From NCBI GenBank assembly GCA_045632265.1, contig JAZQWG010000028.1, forward strand, positions 53,916 through 117,915: DNA of 64,000 nucleotides, given 5' to 3'. Below are positions 7,871-15,726 of this stretch, piece after piece. Every line of letters begins with the position of its first letter. Positions within the stretch are counted from its first letter, which is position 1. This DNA is from Scatosoma sp045632265 (GTDB lineage Bacteria > Bacillota > Clostridia > Christensenellales > Borkfalkiaceae). The notes under the pieces were generated by a model. That model was given only the letters and a program-made list of their open reading frames with translations, was not told the origin of the DNA and made no database searches. A program made the translations under genes and the position numbers.

Positions 7871-9817
7871 ATGGATAGACAAAGACAACTTGTGGATATT
7901 CTCAATAAATGGGCGCACGAATATTACGTGCTTGACAATCCCACCGTTTCGGACAAAGAATACGATGCTTTGTACGACGAACTTCGCGCGCTTGAAAAGG
8001 AAAGTGGAGTGGTGTATCCCGACAGCCCCACCAAACGTGTGGGCGGCGAGCCGATTAAAGGCTTTGAAAAACACACGCACATTGCTCGCCTTTTCAGCCT
8101 TGATAAATCGGTGACGGAAGAAGAACTTCGCGCGTTCACCACTCGTGTGGAAAAGGCTGCGGGCAAGCAAGTGGATTACACGGTGGAATATAAATTCGAC
8201 GGGCTGACGGTGTGTTTGACGTACGATAAAGGCTTGTTCGTGCGTGCGACGACACGTGGCAACGGCGTAGTGGGCGAAGACGTGACGGCGCAAGTTTTGA
8301 CGATTAAATCCTTCCCTTTGAAGATAAATTATCAAGGCACGTTGGAAGTGCGTGGGGAAGCGGTTATCCGCCTTTCCGTGCTTGACGAATATAATAAAAC
8401 GGCGGCAGAACCTTTGAAAAACGCACGCAACGCAGTTGCGGGCGCAATACGAAATCTTGATCCCAAAGTGACGGAAACTCGTCGCCCCGATATTTATTTT
8501 TACGACGTAAATTATCTTTCGGACGGCGGGGAAATGTCGCAAACGGCGGCGCACGATTTCTTGATAAACGAAGGGTTTAAGGTATTCCCGTATTTCAAGG
8601 TTTGCCACTCGGCGGACGAAGTGATTGCGGCGGTGAAGGAAATTGACGAAAGCCGTCACGGCTTGGACGTGTTGACGGACGGGGCGGTTATTAAAACGGA
8701 CGATACCGAACTTCGTGCGGAAATGGGCGCAACGGATAAATTCCCCCGCTGGGCGATGGCGTATAAGTTTGAAGCGGAAGAAGTGACGACGCTTGTCAAA
8801 GACGTTATTTGGCAGGTGGGCAGAACGGGTAAATTGACGCCGCTTGCCCTTTTAGAACCTGTCGAACTTGCGGGTGCAACCGTATCGAGAGCTACGCTTA
8901 ATAACTACGGCGATATCCAAAGAAAGGACGTCAAAATCGGCTCGCGCGTGCTCGTGCGCCGTTCTAACGAAGTTATCCCCGAAATTTTGGGCACGACGGA
9001 ACATTACGCACACAGCCAAGAAATTGTAAAACCCAGCGTTTGCCCTACGTGCGGTGCGGAAACGATTGAAACGGGTGCACACTTGTTTTGCTCGAATAAG
9101 CTTTGTAAGGATAGATTGATTGCTCGTTTCGACCATTTTGCAAGCAAAAACGCCATGAATATCGAAGGCTTTTCCGAAAGCACGGCGCTTGTGCTCGTAG
9201 AGAAAAAGGGCTTGACGAAGTTTGCTGATTTGTATAAATTGACGGCGGAAGACTTTGCCGATTTGGAAGGCTTTAAGGATAAGAAGATAGGCAACTTGCT
9301 TGGCGAAATTGAAAAGAGCAAAACGCCCGCGCTCGATGCGTTCATCTACGCAATCGGCATTGAAGGCGTGGGTAGGGTTGCCGCAAAAGATTTGGCAAGC
9401 TATTGCAAGAGCATGGAAAAATTGCAAGAAATTACCGAAGAAGAATTGCTTGCTTTGGACAACGTGGGCGAGATTACGGCGAAAGCGATTGTGGCGCACT
9501 TTGCGAGCGAAGACACGAAAACGGAACTTATGCAGTTGAAAGAAATCGGCGTTGCGCCTATCTACGAAGAAAAGAAGACGGAAGGCGTTTTCTTGGGCCA
9601 ATCGGTGGTGCTTACGGGCACGCTTGCAAGTTATAAACGTAGCGAAGCGCAAAAATTGATTGAAGCAAGGGGCGGGGTATGTCAATCGTCGGTGACGGCG
9701 AAAACGACGCTCGTGCTTGCGGGCGAAGAAGCGGGAAGCAAACTTGACAAAGCGAAAAAACTTGGCATCAAAATCATAACGGAAGAAGAATTTAAGCAAA
9801 TGCTTGAAAGCGAATAA
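7871..9817 (+). CDS. ligA: NAD-dependent DNA ligase LigA
   Basis: A 648-aa NAD+-dependent ligase that seals nicks in replication and repair. Domain Ia with HEYYVLDNPTVSDKEYD is at the N-terminus; the adenylated lysine is K108 in KFDG. The OB region follows, then a four-cysteine zinc finger (CPTCG...CSNKLC) near residues 395-417, helix-hairpin-helix repeats, and a C-terminal BRCT domain from about residue 575. Start ATG 7871 follows AAAGGGGCATGT. It lies 75 bases after pcrA; the pcrA-ligA order is common in Firmicutes. Confidence 0.97.
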   Translation: MDRQRQLVDILNKWAHEYYVLDNPTVSDKEYDALYDELRALEKESGVVYPDSPTKRVGGEPIKGFEKHTHIARLFSLDKSVTEEELRAFTTRVEKAAGKQVDYTVEYKFDGLTVCLTYDKGLFVRATTRGNGVVGEDVTAQVLTIKSFPLKINYQGTLEVRGEAVIRLSVLDEYNKTAAEPLKNARNAVAGAIRNLDPKVTETRRPDIYFYDVNYLSDGGEMSQTAAHDFLINEGFKVFPYFKVCHSADEVIAAVKEIDESRHGLDVLTDGAVIKTDDTELRAEMGATDKFPRWAMAYKFEAEEVTTLVKDVIWQVGRTGKLTPLALLEPVELAGATVSRATLNNYGDIQRKDVKIGSRVLVRRSNEVIPEILGTTEHYAHSQEIVKPSVCPTCGAETIETGAHLFCSNKLCKDRLIARFDHFASKNAMNIEGFSESTALVLVEKKGLTKFADLYKLTAEDFADLEGFKDKKIGNLLGEIEKSKTPALDAFIYAIGIEGVGRVAAKDLASYCKSMEKLQEITEEELLALDNVGEITAKAIVAHFASEDTKTELMQLKEIGVAPIYEEKKTEGVFLGQSVVLTGTLASYKRSEAQKLIEARGGVCQSSVTAKTTLVLAGEEAGSKLDKAKKLGIKIITEEEFKQMLESE

Positions 9818-9818
9818 A

Positions 9819-9843
9819 AAGGGGAGCAGATGCTCCCCTTTCA
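9819..9843 (+). terminator. ligA terminator
   Basis: Stem AAGGGGAGCA / TGCTCCCCTT with a GA loop, followed by TTC. Confidence 0.8.
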
Positions 9844-9849
9844 TATTGA

Positions 9850-9877
9850 AAAACGCCTACGACAACGTAGGCGTTTT
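9850..9877 (-). terminator. bidirectional terminator at the end of the XRE gene
   Basis: Perfect 11-base arms (AAAACGCCTAC / GTAGGCGTTTT) around GACAAC. It overlaps the stop codon of the XRE regulator on the minus strand and can also stop read-through from ligA. Confidence 0.75.
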
Positions 9878-10088
9878 ATATTTCTTTTCTACCGATTAAA
9901 TAGTCAATAGATACGTCGAAAAAATCCGCAATTTGCCACAGCAAATTCAAATCGGGCTCAACCTTTCCTTGTTCAAGATAGGAAATTCGCCGTTGCGTGG
10001 TATGCAAGGCGTTGGCAAGTTGTTCTTGCGTGGCGCAAATTTCTTGCCGCAGGTTTTTCAATCTTTCCGCAAACTCAATTTTTTTCAT
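9876..10088 (-). CDS. XRE-family transcriptional regulator
   Basis: A 70-aa protein that is essentially one helix-turn-helix of the Cro/C1 type. It reads MKKIEFAERLKNLRQE, then the HTH QEQLANALHTTQRRISYLEQGK, then DLNLLWQIADFFDVSIDYLIG. ATG 10088 is chosen with GGGGG upstream; an in-frame TTG at 10103 is less likely. The gene is divergent from the zinc-ribbon membrane gene. Two near-identical imperfect palindromes lie in the shared intergenic region, one in each promoter spacer, so it probably represses both itself and its neighbour. A repetitive leader peptide overlaps its start codon. Confidence 0.9.
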   Translation of the reverse strand: MKKIEFAERLKNLRQEICATQEQLANALHTTQRRISYLEQGKVEPDLNLLWQIADFFDVSIDYLIGRKEI

Positions 10089-10167
10089 ACATTGCCCCCG
10101 CAATCATGCTTACCATTACCTTACCCGCGATCATACTTGCCATTATCTTACCCGCAATTATGCTCAC
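10075..10167 (-). CDS. putative repetitive leader peptide overlapping the XRE start
   Basis: A GTG-initiated, 30-codon frame on the minus strand, encoding a hydrophobic peptide with a 9-residue repeat: SIIAGKIMA, SMIAGKVMV, SMIAGAMYE. It arises from a 27-bp tandem DNA repeat (nine codons, so the frame is kept). It ends at TGA 14 bases inside the XRE gene, in another frame, which would allow translational coupling. The predicted transcription start on this strand is near 10176, so the GTG would be close to the 5' end. Whether it is translated is unknown. Confidence 0.35.
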   Translation of the reverse strand: MSIIAGKIMASMIAGKVMVSMIAGAMYEKN

Positions 10168-10181
10168 CGTACTTATACTAC
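10101..10181. repeat. 27-bp tandem repeat, three imperfect copies
   Basis: Copies at 10101-10127, 10128-10154 and 10155-10181. The first two differ at only a few positions and share the end TTACCCG; the third is more diverged at its right end. The array lies between the XRE start codon and its promoter, so it forms the 5' leader of the regulator mRNA. Confidence 0.75.
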
Positions 10182-10182
10182 A

Positions 10183-10203
10183 ATTATAGACAAAAATGGT
10201 CTA
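10183..10203 (-). promoter_or_regulatory. XRE gene promoter with operator O1
   Basis: TATAAT on the minus strand (10183-10188). The imperfect palindrome TAGACAAAAATGGTCTA (10187-10203) covers the spacer upstream of it. It is nearly identical to operator O2 and lies 29 bases from it, consistent with autoregulation. The -35 (10206-10211) is weak. Confidence 0.6.
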
Positions 10204-10209
10204 AAATAC

Positions 10210-10238
10210 TTGACGTAGACAAAAACTGTCTATATAAT
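10210..10238 (+). promoter_or_regulatory. promoter of the zinc-ribbon gene with operator O2 filling the spacer
   Basis: TTGACG (10210-10215), then the 17-base palindrome TAGACAAAAACTGTCTA (10216-10232), then TATAAT (10233-10238). The operator occupies the spacer exactly, so a bound repressor would block RNA polymerase. Confidence 0.8.
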
Positions 10239-10283
10239 GGTGAGTGACGGGCGAAAGCTGAAAAAAATAAGGAGAAAGAGAAA

Positions 10284-11117
10284 ATGTTTTGTAAGTATTG
10301 TGGCGCTGGCGTGGACGACGGGGCAGTCTTTTGTCAACATTGTGGGGCAAAAGTAGACGGTGAAAGTGTTGTCGAAGAAAAGCCAAAAACACTAGAAAAC
10401 AAAGAAACTGTTGAAAAAAACAAAGATAGAGCCGCGAACATTGCTTGTTTTGCTGGTTTGTTGGTAGGGTTTATCGGGCTTATCAATTTTGTTGGTATTG
10501 TCATGGTTGGTTTAAGTGGTTTTGGGCATATTTATTTCTTTGATGGTTATAAATCAACGGCTGTTTTAACGATTATCAGTATTATCACGATGCTGGTGGG
10601 CGCATTGAGTTTTCTTGTGAAATGTCTTTTGAATTTTGGGCTTAAAATAGGGAAATTTGCAGAAACGACGGTGAAAGGTGTTTTCCTTGTTCTTTTTGCG
10701 CTTCTTTTCGTGGGCTTTTCGGTGTGGGGTTGTATTAAATGGAAAACCTCGAAAGTGGAAACGGAAGATTCTTCAAGCGAAAGTACGTACACCTATATGG
10801 ACTTTTATACGGTTTATGCGGATTGTGGCTGTGAGTCGCCATGGGCTACTGTTAATTCAGATTATTTAATTATTGACACCAACCCATACGATTATAATTA
10901 TAATTCGGATCCTTCATTGTCGACAACGTATGCAACGAGTGCAATAGAAGCGATTAAAAAAATCAATGCGAAATTTGATTTGCCCTCATATTTATATCAA
11001 GATATGATAGAAACGAGTGCTCTTAATGGGAGGGAAACGTACGAAACGCCTAACTATAGAGTCACTTGGACTTATCACCCCGACAAGGGATTGGAAGTGC
11101 GCTACGTTAAAAAATAG
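10284..11117 (+). CDS. zinc-ribbon membrane protein under XRE control
   Basis: A 277-aa protein. The N-terminus is a zinc ribbon, FCKYCG (residues 2-7) and FCQHCG (16-21), followed by a charged linker. Three hydrophobic segments lie near residues 50-78, 90-120 and 130-152. The C-terminal 120 residues are polar, rich in Ser/Tyr/Asp and without cysteine clusters, and probably face outside. This is a zinc-ribbon plus membrane-anchor layout common in Firmicutes proteins of unknown function. It begins after AAGGAGAAAGAGAAA. The operator-bearing promoter suggests an inducible role; no biochemical function can be given. Confidence 0.75.
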   Translation: MFCKYCGAGVDDGAVFCQHCGAKVDGESVVEEKPKTLENKETVEKNKDRAANIACFAGLLVGFIGLINFVGIVMVGLSGFGHIYFFDGYKSTAVLTIISIITMLVGALSFLVKCLLNFGLKIGKFAETTVKGVFLVLFALLFVGFSVWGCIKWKTSKVETEDSSSESTYTYMDFYTVYADCGCESPWATVNSDYLIIDTNPYDYNYNSDPSLSTTYATSAIEAIKKINAKFDLPSYLYQDMIETSALNGRETYETPNYRVTWTYHPDKGLEVRYVKK

Positions 11118-11140
11118 TAATGAATAACGCTAAAAAAAAC

Positions 11141-11195
11141 GAAAAAATCTTTCTCGCACGCGTGCCATCCACGCGTGCGAGTTATTTTTTTATTA
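11141..11195 (+). terminator. terminator of the zinc-ribbon gene
   Basis: Twelve-base perfect stem CTCGCACGCGTG (11153-11164) and CACGCGTGCGAG (11170-11181), loop CCATC, then TTATTTTTTTATT. The A-rich left flank allows it to work in both directions. Confidence 0.9.
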
Positions 11196-11234
11196 AAAAA
11201 ATATAAAAAGGGGAAAAAGAAAGGGCAATACCAC

Positions 11235-11263
11235 TTGAAATTTTCCTTTTTATTTGCTATAAT
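11235..11263 (+). promoter_or_regulatory. yicC-operon promoter
   Basis: TTGAAA (11235-11240), 17 bases, TATAAT (11258-11263), ahead of the yicC-gmk-rpoZ run. Confidence 0.75.
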
Positions 11264-11311
11264 GGTATAGCTTATATTATGGGCAAAAACGGGCACAAGG
11301 GGATAAGACGT

Positions 11312-12187
11312 ATGTGGAGCATGACCGGCTACGGCAAAGGAACGTATGAAGAAGGCGGCGTAGAGCTGACTTGTGAAATGAAAACGGTGAACAACCGTTA
11401 TTTGGACGTCACCGTAAAAGCACCAAGATTGTTTGCGGCATACGAAGAAATTATCCGCGCGAAAGTGCGTGAAAAGATGACTCGTGGGCACGTTGATTTA
11501 TTCGTTTCTTTCAAGGACAAACGTGAAAAACAAACGGCGCTTGCCATTGATATGTCGGTGGCTGCTTCCTACGTGGCGGCGGCAAAACAAATGAAGGAAG
11601 CTTTTCCCGATTTAACCGACGACGTCACGCTTTCGTCCGTGCTTCGTTATCCCGAAGTTTTGAAACAAGACGACGTGCAAGCGTTGGACGAAGTGCTTAT
11701 CAAAGCGTTGTACGTTGCTTTGGACGAAGCGCTTGAAAATCTTAATGCAATGCGCCTTATCGAAGGGGACAAATTACAAGCGGATATGCTCGCCCGTGTG
11801 GATACGATTGAAAATCTTGTAGGGCAAATTTCCGCCCGTGCGCCGATGATTGCCAAAGAACACAAGGACAAAATTTTCGCCCGTGTGCAAGAATATTTAA
11901 GCGGCGCAAATATCGACGAAGGCAGAATTTTGACGGAAGTTGCCGTATTTGCGGACAAGAGCAATATTGACGAAGAACTTACTCGTTTGCGTTCGCACAT
12001 TGCGCAATTTAGAGAAATTTGCAAAGAAGGCGTGGTGGGAAGAAAGCTTGATTTCTTGGTGCAAGAATTCAATCGTGAAGCGAACACCACTTGTTCTAAG
12101 AGCAACGACGTGGAAATCACCAAGCTTGGTTTGGCGCTTAAAAACGAGATTGAAAAAATTCGTGAACAAGTGCAAAATATCGAATAA
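11312..12187 (+). CDS. yicC: YicC-family endoribonuclease
   Basis: A 291-aa YicC/YloC protein. The N-terminal signature MWSMTGYGKG and the C-terminal REANTTCSKSNDVEITKLGL with KNEIEKIREQVQN are both diagnostic. YicC proteins act as endoribonucleases. ATG 11312 is preferred because it gives the family start and follows AAGGGG; an upstream in-frame ATG at 11279 would add 11 atypical residues. The gene leads straight into gmk, the classical Firmicutes order. The small remA/DUF370 gene often found between them is absent here. Confidence 0.94.
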   Translation: MWSMTGYGKGTYEEGGVELTCEMKTVNNRYLDVTVKAPRLFAAYEEIIRAKVREKMTRGHVDLFVSFKDKREKQTALAIDMSVAASYVAAAKQMKEAFPDLTDDVTLSSVLRYPEVLKQDDVQALDEVLIKALYVALDEALENLNAMRLIEGDKLQADMLARVDTIENLVGQISARAPMIAKEHKDKIFARVQEYLSGANIDEGRILTEVAVFADKSNIDEELTRLRSHIAQFREICKEGVVGRKLDFLVQEFNREANTTCSKSNDVEITKLGLALKNEIEKIREQVQNIE

Positions 12188-12200
12188 GACGGGTGAAATT

Positions 12201-12758
12201 ATGCAAGGAAAACTTATTGTTGTAAGCGGTCCGTCGGGGGTTGGTAAAGGCACAATCGTCAAGACGTTGACGAAGCGTAGAGAAGACGTCGTGGAATCCG
12301 TTTCGTGCACGACTCGTGCGCCGAGAACGGGCGAAATTCACGGCAGAGAATATTATTTTTTGAGCAAAGACGAGTTTCTTCGTCGCATTAGCGAAGACGA
12401 CTTTCTGGAATACGACGAACATTTTGGCAATTATTACGGCACGCCCAAATCGTTCGTGAGAGAGAAATTGAAAGAAAAGCACGTCATTTTGGAAATTGAC
12501 GTGGTGGGTGCGCTCAATGCAAAAAAAGCTTTCCCCGAAAGCGTTTTGGTAATGATTGCGCCGCCGAGCATGGAAGAGTTGAAACGCCGCTTGAAAGGGC
12601 GTGGCACGGAAACGGACGAAGAAATTGAAAACCGCATGGATAGAATTTCTTACGAACTTTCCCAACAAGACAAGTACGATTACGTCATTGTCAACGACGA
12701 TTTGGAAGAAGCGATTGCCGCACTTTCAAACATCATCGGCAACGACGAAATTGCATAA
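12201..12758 (+). CDS. gmk: guanylate kinase
   Basis: A 185-aa kinase that phosphorylates GMP to GDP with ATP. The P-loop GPSGVGKGT is at residues 10-18; the GMP-binding region includes SCTTRAPRTGEIHGREYYF and EYDEHFGNYYGTP. The length is normal. ATG 12201 lies 13 bases after yicC behind GGGTGAAATT; the frame is open further upstream inside yicC, but that part has no family similarity. Confidence 0.97.
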   Translation: MQGKLIVVSGPSGVGKGTIVKTLTKRREDVVESVSCTTRAPRTGEIHGREYYFLSKDEFLRRISEDDFLEYDEHFGNYYGTPKSFVREKLKEKHVILEIDVVGALNAKKAFPESVLVMIAPPSMEELKRRLKGRGTETDEEIENRMDRISYELSQQDKYDYVIVNDDLEEAIAALSNIIGNDEIA

Positions 12759-12789
12759 ATTTAAGAAAAATTAAGGAGTGTAAATAGAT

Positions 12790-13011
12790 ATGATTAACGA
12801 ACCTTCTGTAGACGTAATGATTAGAAAACTTGGCACGGAAGAAGAACCGATTAGCCGTTATGCGCTTTGCACGATTGCAGCGAAACGTGCTCGTCAAATT
12901 ATCGAAACGGAAAAGAACGCAGGTATTACCGATTCGATGGGTAAGGACAAGGAATTGCTTTCCGCATGCAAAGACATTGCTGACGGCAAAGTAGTTGTAG
13001 CAAAAGAATAA
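12790..13011 (+). CDS. rpoZ: RNA polymerase omega subunit
   Basis: A 73-aa omega subunit. The conserved core SRYALCTIAAKRARQI is near residues 22-37. Omega helps assemble beta-prime into RNA polymerase. It starts after TAAGGAGTG and is followed by a terminator hairpin, though priA continues within 55 bases. Confidence 0.93.
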   Translation: MINEPSVDVMIRKLGTEEEPISRYALCTIAAKRARQIIETEKNAGITDSMGKDKELLSACKDIADGKVVVAKE

Positions 13012-13015
13012 TAGG

Positions 13016-13046
13016 AAATTGCCCTGCTATGGTAGGGCAATTTTTA
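13016..13046 (+). terminator. hairpin between rpoZ and priA
   Basis: AAATTGCCCT (13016-13025) pairs with AGGGCAATTT (13034-13043), then TTTA. It probably lowers expression of the priA-rlmN genes relative to rpoZ. The coaBC gene often found at this point in Firmicutes is missing. Confidence 0.7.
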
Positions 13047-13065
13047 TCTAAAAGGGGCAAAGCGT

Positions 13066-15240
13066 ATGATAGCGGAAGTCATCGTCGATATTGCGGCGAG
13101 TGAAACGGACAGAATATTCGATTATCTCTGCGACGAAAATACCATCGTCGGCAGCCGTGTCCGCGCGCCTTTTGGCGGAAAAATCGTGACCGGTTTCGTC
13201 ATGCGCTTGAAAAATAAATCCGATTATCCTATCGAGAAATTGAAAAAGATTTTGCCCACGAGCGACGAATTGCCTGCGCTTAATAGCGAGTGCCTTGCCT
13301 TGGCGGAAAAATTGACAGCAAGATACCGTGTGCCCAAGGCGTTGACGCTTCGCTTATTTTTGCCCACCGAAATGCGTACGGGCAAAGTGCGCCAACTTCT
13401 TCGCAACTATGCCGTTTTATCCGTGCCCTTACAAGATTTGAAATTGTCCAAATCGGCGAAAAATCAATGGGGTGTGGCGGAATATTTAGATAAAAACGGC
13501 AAGACGGATTGTGCGTATTTGAACAATCTTTTCCCCGGCGGTGTTTCGGGTTTGGAAAAGAAAGGGTACGTGCAAATCACGAAAGAACAGCTTTTGCGTG
13601 ATCCGTATAAGAGCGTGGACGGCGAAAACGTCACTCGCATACTCACCCCCGACCAAGAAAGGGCGGTGCAAACGATTCGTACGGATAGCCGCACGGTGCA
13701 ACTTTTGCACGGTGTCACGGGAAGCGGCAAAACGGAAATTTATCTCACGCTCATTGCCGAGTGTTTGAAAAAGGGACAAAGCTCTATTTTTCTCGTGCCC
13801 GAAATTTCGTTGACGCCGCAAATGCTTTCCCAGCTTCGCGCGCGCTTTGGTAAAAACGCCGCAATTTTGCACAGCGGACTTTCCGCGGGCGAGCGTTTTG
13901 ACGAGTGGTGGCGACTGCGCACGGGCGAAGCTAAAATTGCTATCGGGGCGAGAAGCGCTATTTTTGCGCCGATGGAAAATATCGGTGTTATCATCATCGA
14001 CGAAGAACACGATTCCAGCTATTCGAGCGAATCCGCGCCCAGATACAACACCTTTGACGTAGCCCTTCTTCGTGCGAAGAAAAACGGCTGTAAGTTGGTG
14101 CTTGGCAGCGCAACGCCGTCGGTGGAAACGTATAAAAAAGCAAAGGACGGCGAGTTTTCGTTTATCCGTTTGGAAAAGCGTATCAATAAGCGTCCCTTGC
14201 CCGAAATTATCATTTCGGATATGCGTAGAGAAGTGCGCCGTGGGAACAACTCTTCCTTTTCGGGTGCGCTCAAAGAAGAAATTGAAAAATGTCTTTCGGC
14301 GGATAAACAAGCTATCTTGTTCTTAAACCGTAGGGGGTATTCGCAAACGGTAATTTGCAAGGAATGCGGTTTTGTGGCAAAGTGCGAACATTGCGACGTT
14401 TCGCTCACCTATCACCGTGACGAAGATACGTTAAAATGCCATTATTGCGGCATGAAATATTCCATGCTTTCCGCTTGTCCCGATTGCGGTGGAAAAAAAC
14501 TCGCGTACGCGGGTACGGGCACGCAACGCATAGTGGCGGAGCTTCAAAAACTTTATCCCAACGCTCGCATTTTGCGTATGGACAACGACACGACGAGCGG
14601 CAAAGAAGGGCACTACAAAATCTTAAAAGCGTTTGCGGAAAAGAAAGCGGATATTCTCGTCGGCACGCAAATGATTGCCAAGGGACACGATTTCCCTTCC
14701 GTCACGCTTGTTGGTATTTTAGATGCGGACATGAGTTTGCATTTCTCCGATTATCGAAGTGGGGAACGCACCTTCCAACTTCTCACCCAAGTTGCGGGGC
14801 GAAGTGGTAGAGCGGAAGAAAAGGGCAAGGTAGTTTTGCAAACGTTCGATCCCGAAAACGAAGTGTTGCGCTATGCAACGTCGTACGATTACGAAGGGTT
14901 TTACAAAAATGAAATTTCCTTGCGCGCGGCAATGATGTTCCCGCCCTTTTCCAAAATCGTGCGTGTGCTCATTACGGGCGAAGACGATAAAAAGACGGTG
15001 GAAGCGCTTCGAGAAGTGTATTTCGCTTTGGAAAAATTATACACGGACAACAGCGAGAAATTCTTGTTCTTTACCAAGATGCGCTCGCCGATAAAACGAA
15101 TACAAAACAAGCACCGTTATCAAGTGCTTATGCGCCTTTGCGACACGTCTATTTTACCGCAAATTTACGATGCGTGCGTGGAAGCAAGGACGAAAGACGT
15201 GCTTGTCAGCGTGGAAGAAAATCCCGTCAACTTAAGCTGA
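13066..15240 (+). CDS. priA: primosomal protein N' (PriA helicase)
   Basis: A 724-aa replication-restart helicase. An N-terminal 3'-end-binding domain is followed by Walker A (GVTGSGKTEIYL, about residues 220-231) and the DEEH box in IIDEEHDSS. Two zinc modules follow: CKECGFVAKCEHC and CHYCGMKYSMLSACPDC. The helicase C-domain contains VGTQMIAKGHDFP and QVAGRSGR. It starts after AAAGGGGCAAAGCGT. Family length and all key motifs are intact. Confidence 0.97.
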   Translation: MIAEVIVDIAASETDRIFDYLCDENTIVGSRVRAPFGGKIVTGFVMRLKNKSDYPIEKLKKILPTSDELPALNSECLALAEKLTARYRVPKALTLRLFLPTEMRTGKVRQLLRNYAVLSVPLQDLKLSKSAKNQWGVAEYLDKNGKTDCAYLNNLFPGGVSGLEKKGYVQITKEQLLRDPYKSVDGENVTRILTPDQERAVQTIRTDSRTVQLLHGVTGSGKTEIYLTLIAECLKKGQSSIFLVPEISLTPQMLSQLRARFGKNAAILHSGLSAGERFDEWWRLRTGEAKIAIGARSAIFAPMENIGVIIIDEEHDSSYSSESAPRYNTFDVALLRAKKNGCKLVLGSATPSVETYKKAKDGEFSFIRLEKRINKRPLPEIIISDMRREVRRGNNSSFSGALKEEIEKCLSADKQAILFLNRRGYSQTVICKECGFVAKCEHCDVSLTYHRDEDTLKCHYCGMKYSMLSACPDCGGKKLAYAGTGTQRIVAELQKLYPNARILRMDNDTTSGKEGHYKILKAFAEKKADILVGTQMIAKGHDFPSVTLVGILDADMSLHFSDYRSGERTFQLLTQVAGRSGRAEEKGKVVLQTFDPENEVLRYATSYDYEGFYKNEISLRAAMMFPPFSKIVRVLITGEDDKKTVEALREVYFALEKLYTDNSEKFLFFTKMRSPIKRIQNKHRYQVLMRLCDTSILPQIYDACVEARTKDVLVSVEENPVNLS

Positions 15241-15270
15241 TAAGCGCTTATAAAGAAGGAGTTAAAAATT

Positions 15271-15723
15271 ATGGCAATTAGAGAAGTTGTACAAGTGGGC
15301 GACGACGTATTAAGACAAAAATGTTTTCGCGTAGAAGCGTTTGACGAAGGGCTTTGGAAATTGTTAGACGATATGAAAGACACCGTGAAAAAGGAACAAG
15401 GCGCAGGGCTTGCCGCACCGCAAGTGGGCGTGCTTCGCCGTGTTTGCGTGGTGGACGTGGAAGAAGGGTATTTCGAGTTCATCAACCCCGTTATCCTTTC
15501 GCAAAAGGGGGAACAAGCGGGCTGGGAAGGTTGCCTTTCCGTGCGTGGTAAACAAGGCGTGGTAAACCGCCCGTTGCGTTTAACGCTTTCCTATCAAGAT
15601 AGAAACGGTGAAAAACATATTTTGAAAGCAAAGGGCTTTTTCGCCCGTGCAATTTGCCACGAAACCGATCATTTGGACGGCGTGTTGTACATTGACAAAG
15701 CAACGAATATTGAGAGAGCGTAA
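15271..15723 (+). CDS. def: peptide deformylase
   Basis: A 150-aa metalloenzyme that removes the formyl group from nascent proteins. The three motifs are present: GAGLAAPQVG near residue 45, EGCLSV near 88 (metal-binding Cys) and CHETDHLDG near 130 (HExxH). It starts at ATG 15271 after AAGGAG and lies immediately upstream of fmt, the enzyme that adds the formyl group, as in most bacteria. Confidence 0.97.
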   Translation: MAIREVVQVGDDVLRQKCFRVEAFDEGLWKLLDDMKDTVKKEQGAGLAAPQVGVLRRVCVVDVEEGYFEFINPVILSQKGEQAGWEGCLSVRGKQGVVNRPLRLTLSYQDRNGEKHILKAKGFFARAICHETDHLDGVLYIDKATNIERA

Positions 15724-15726
15724 TTT

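Noticed and set aside
10101..10181. Tandem repeats as a possible CRISPR array
   Set aside because: The 27-bp units abut without spacers, so it is a simple tandem repeat.
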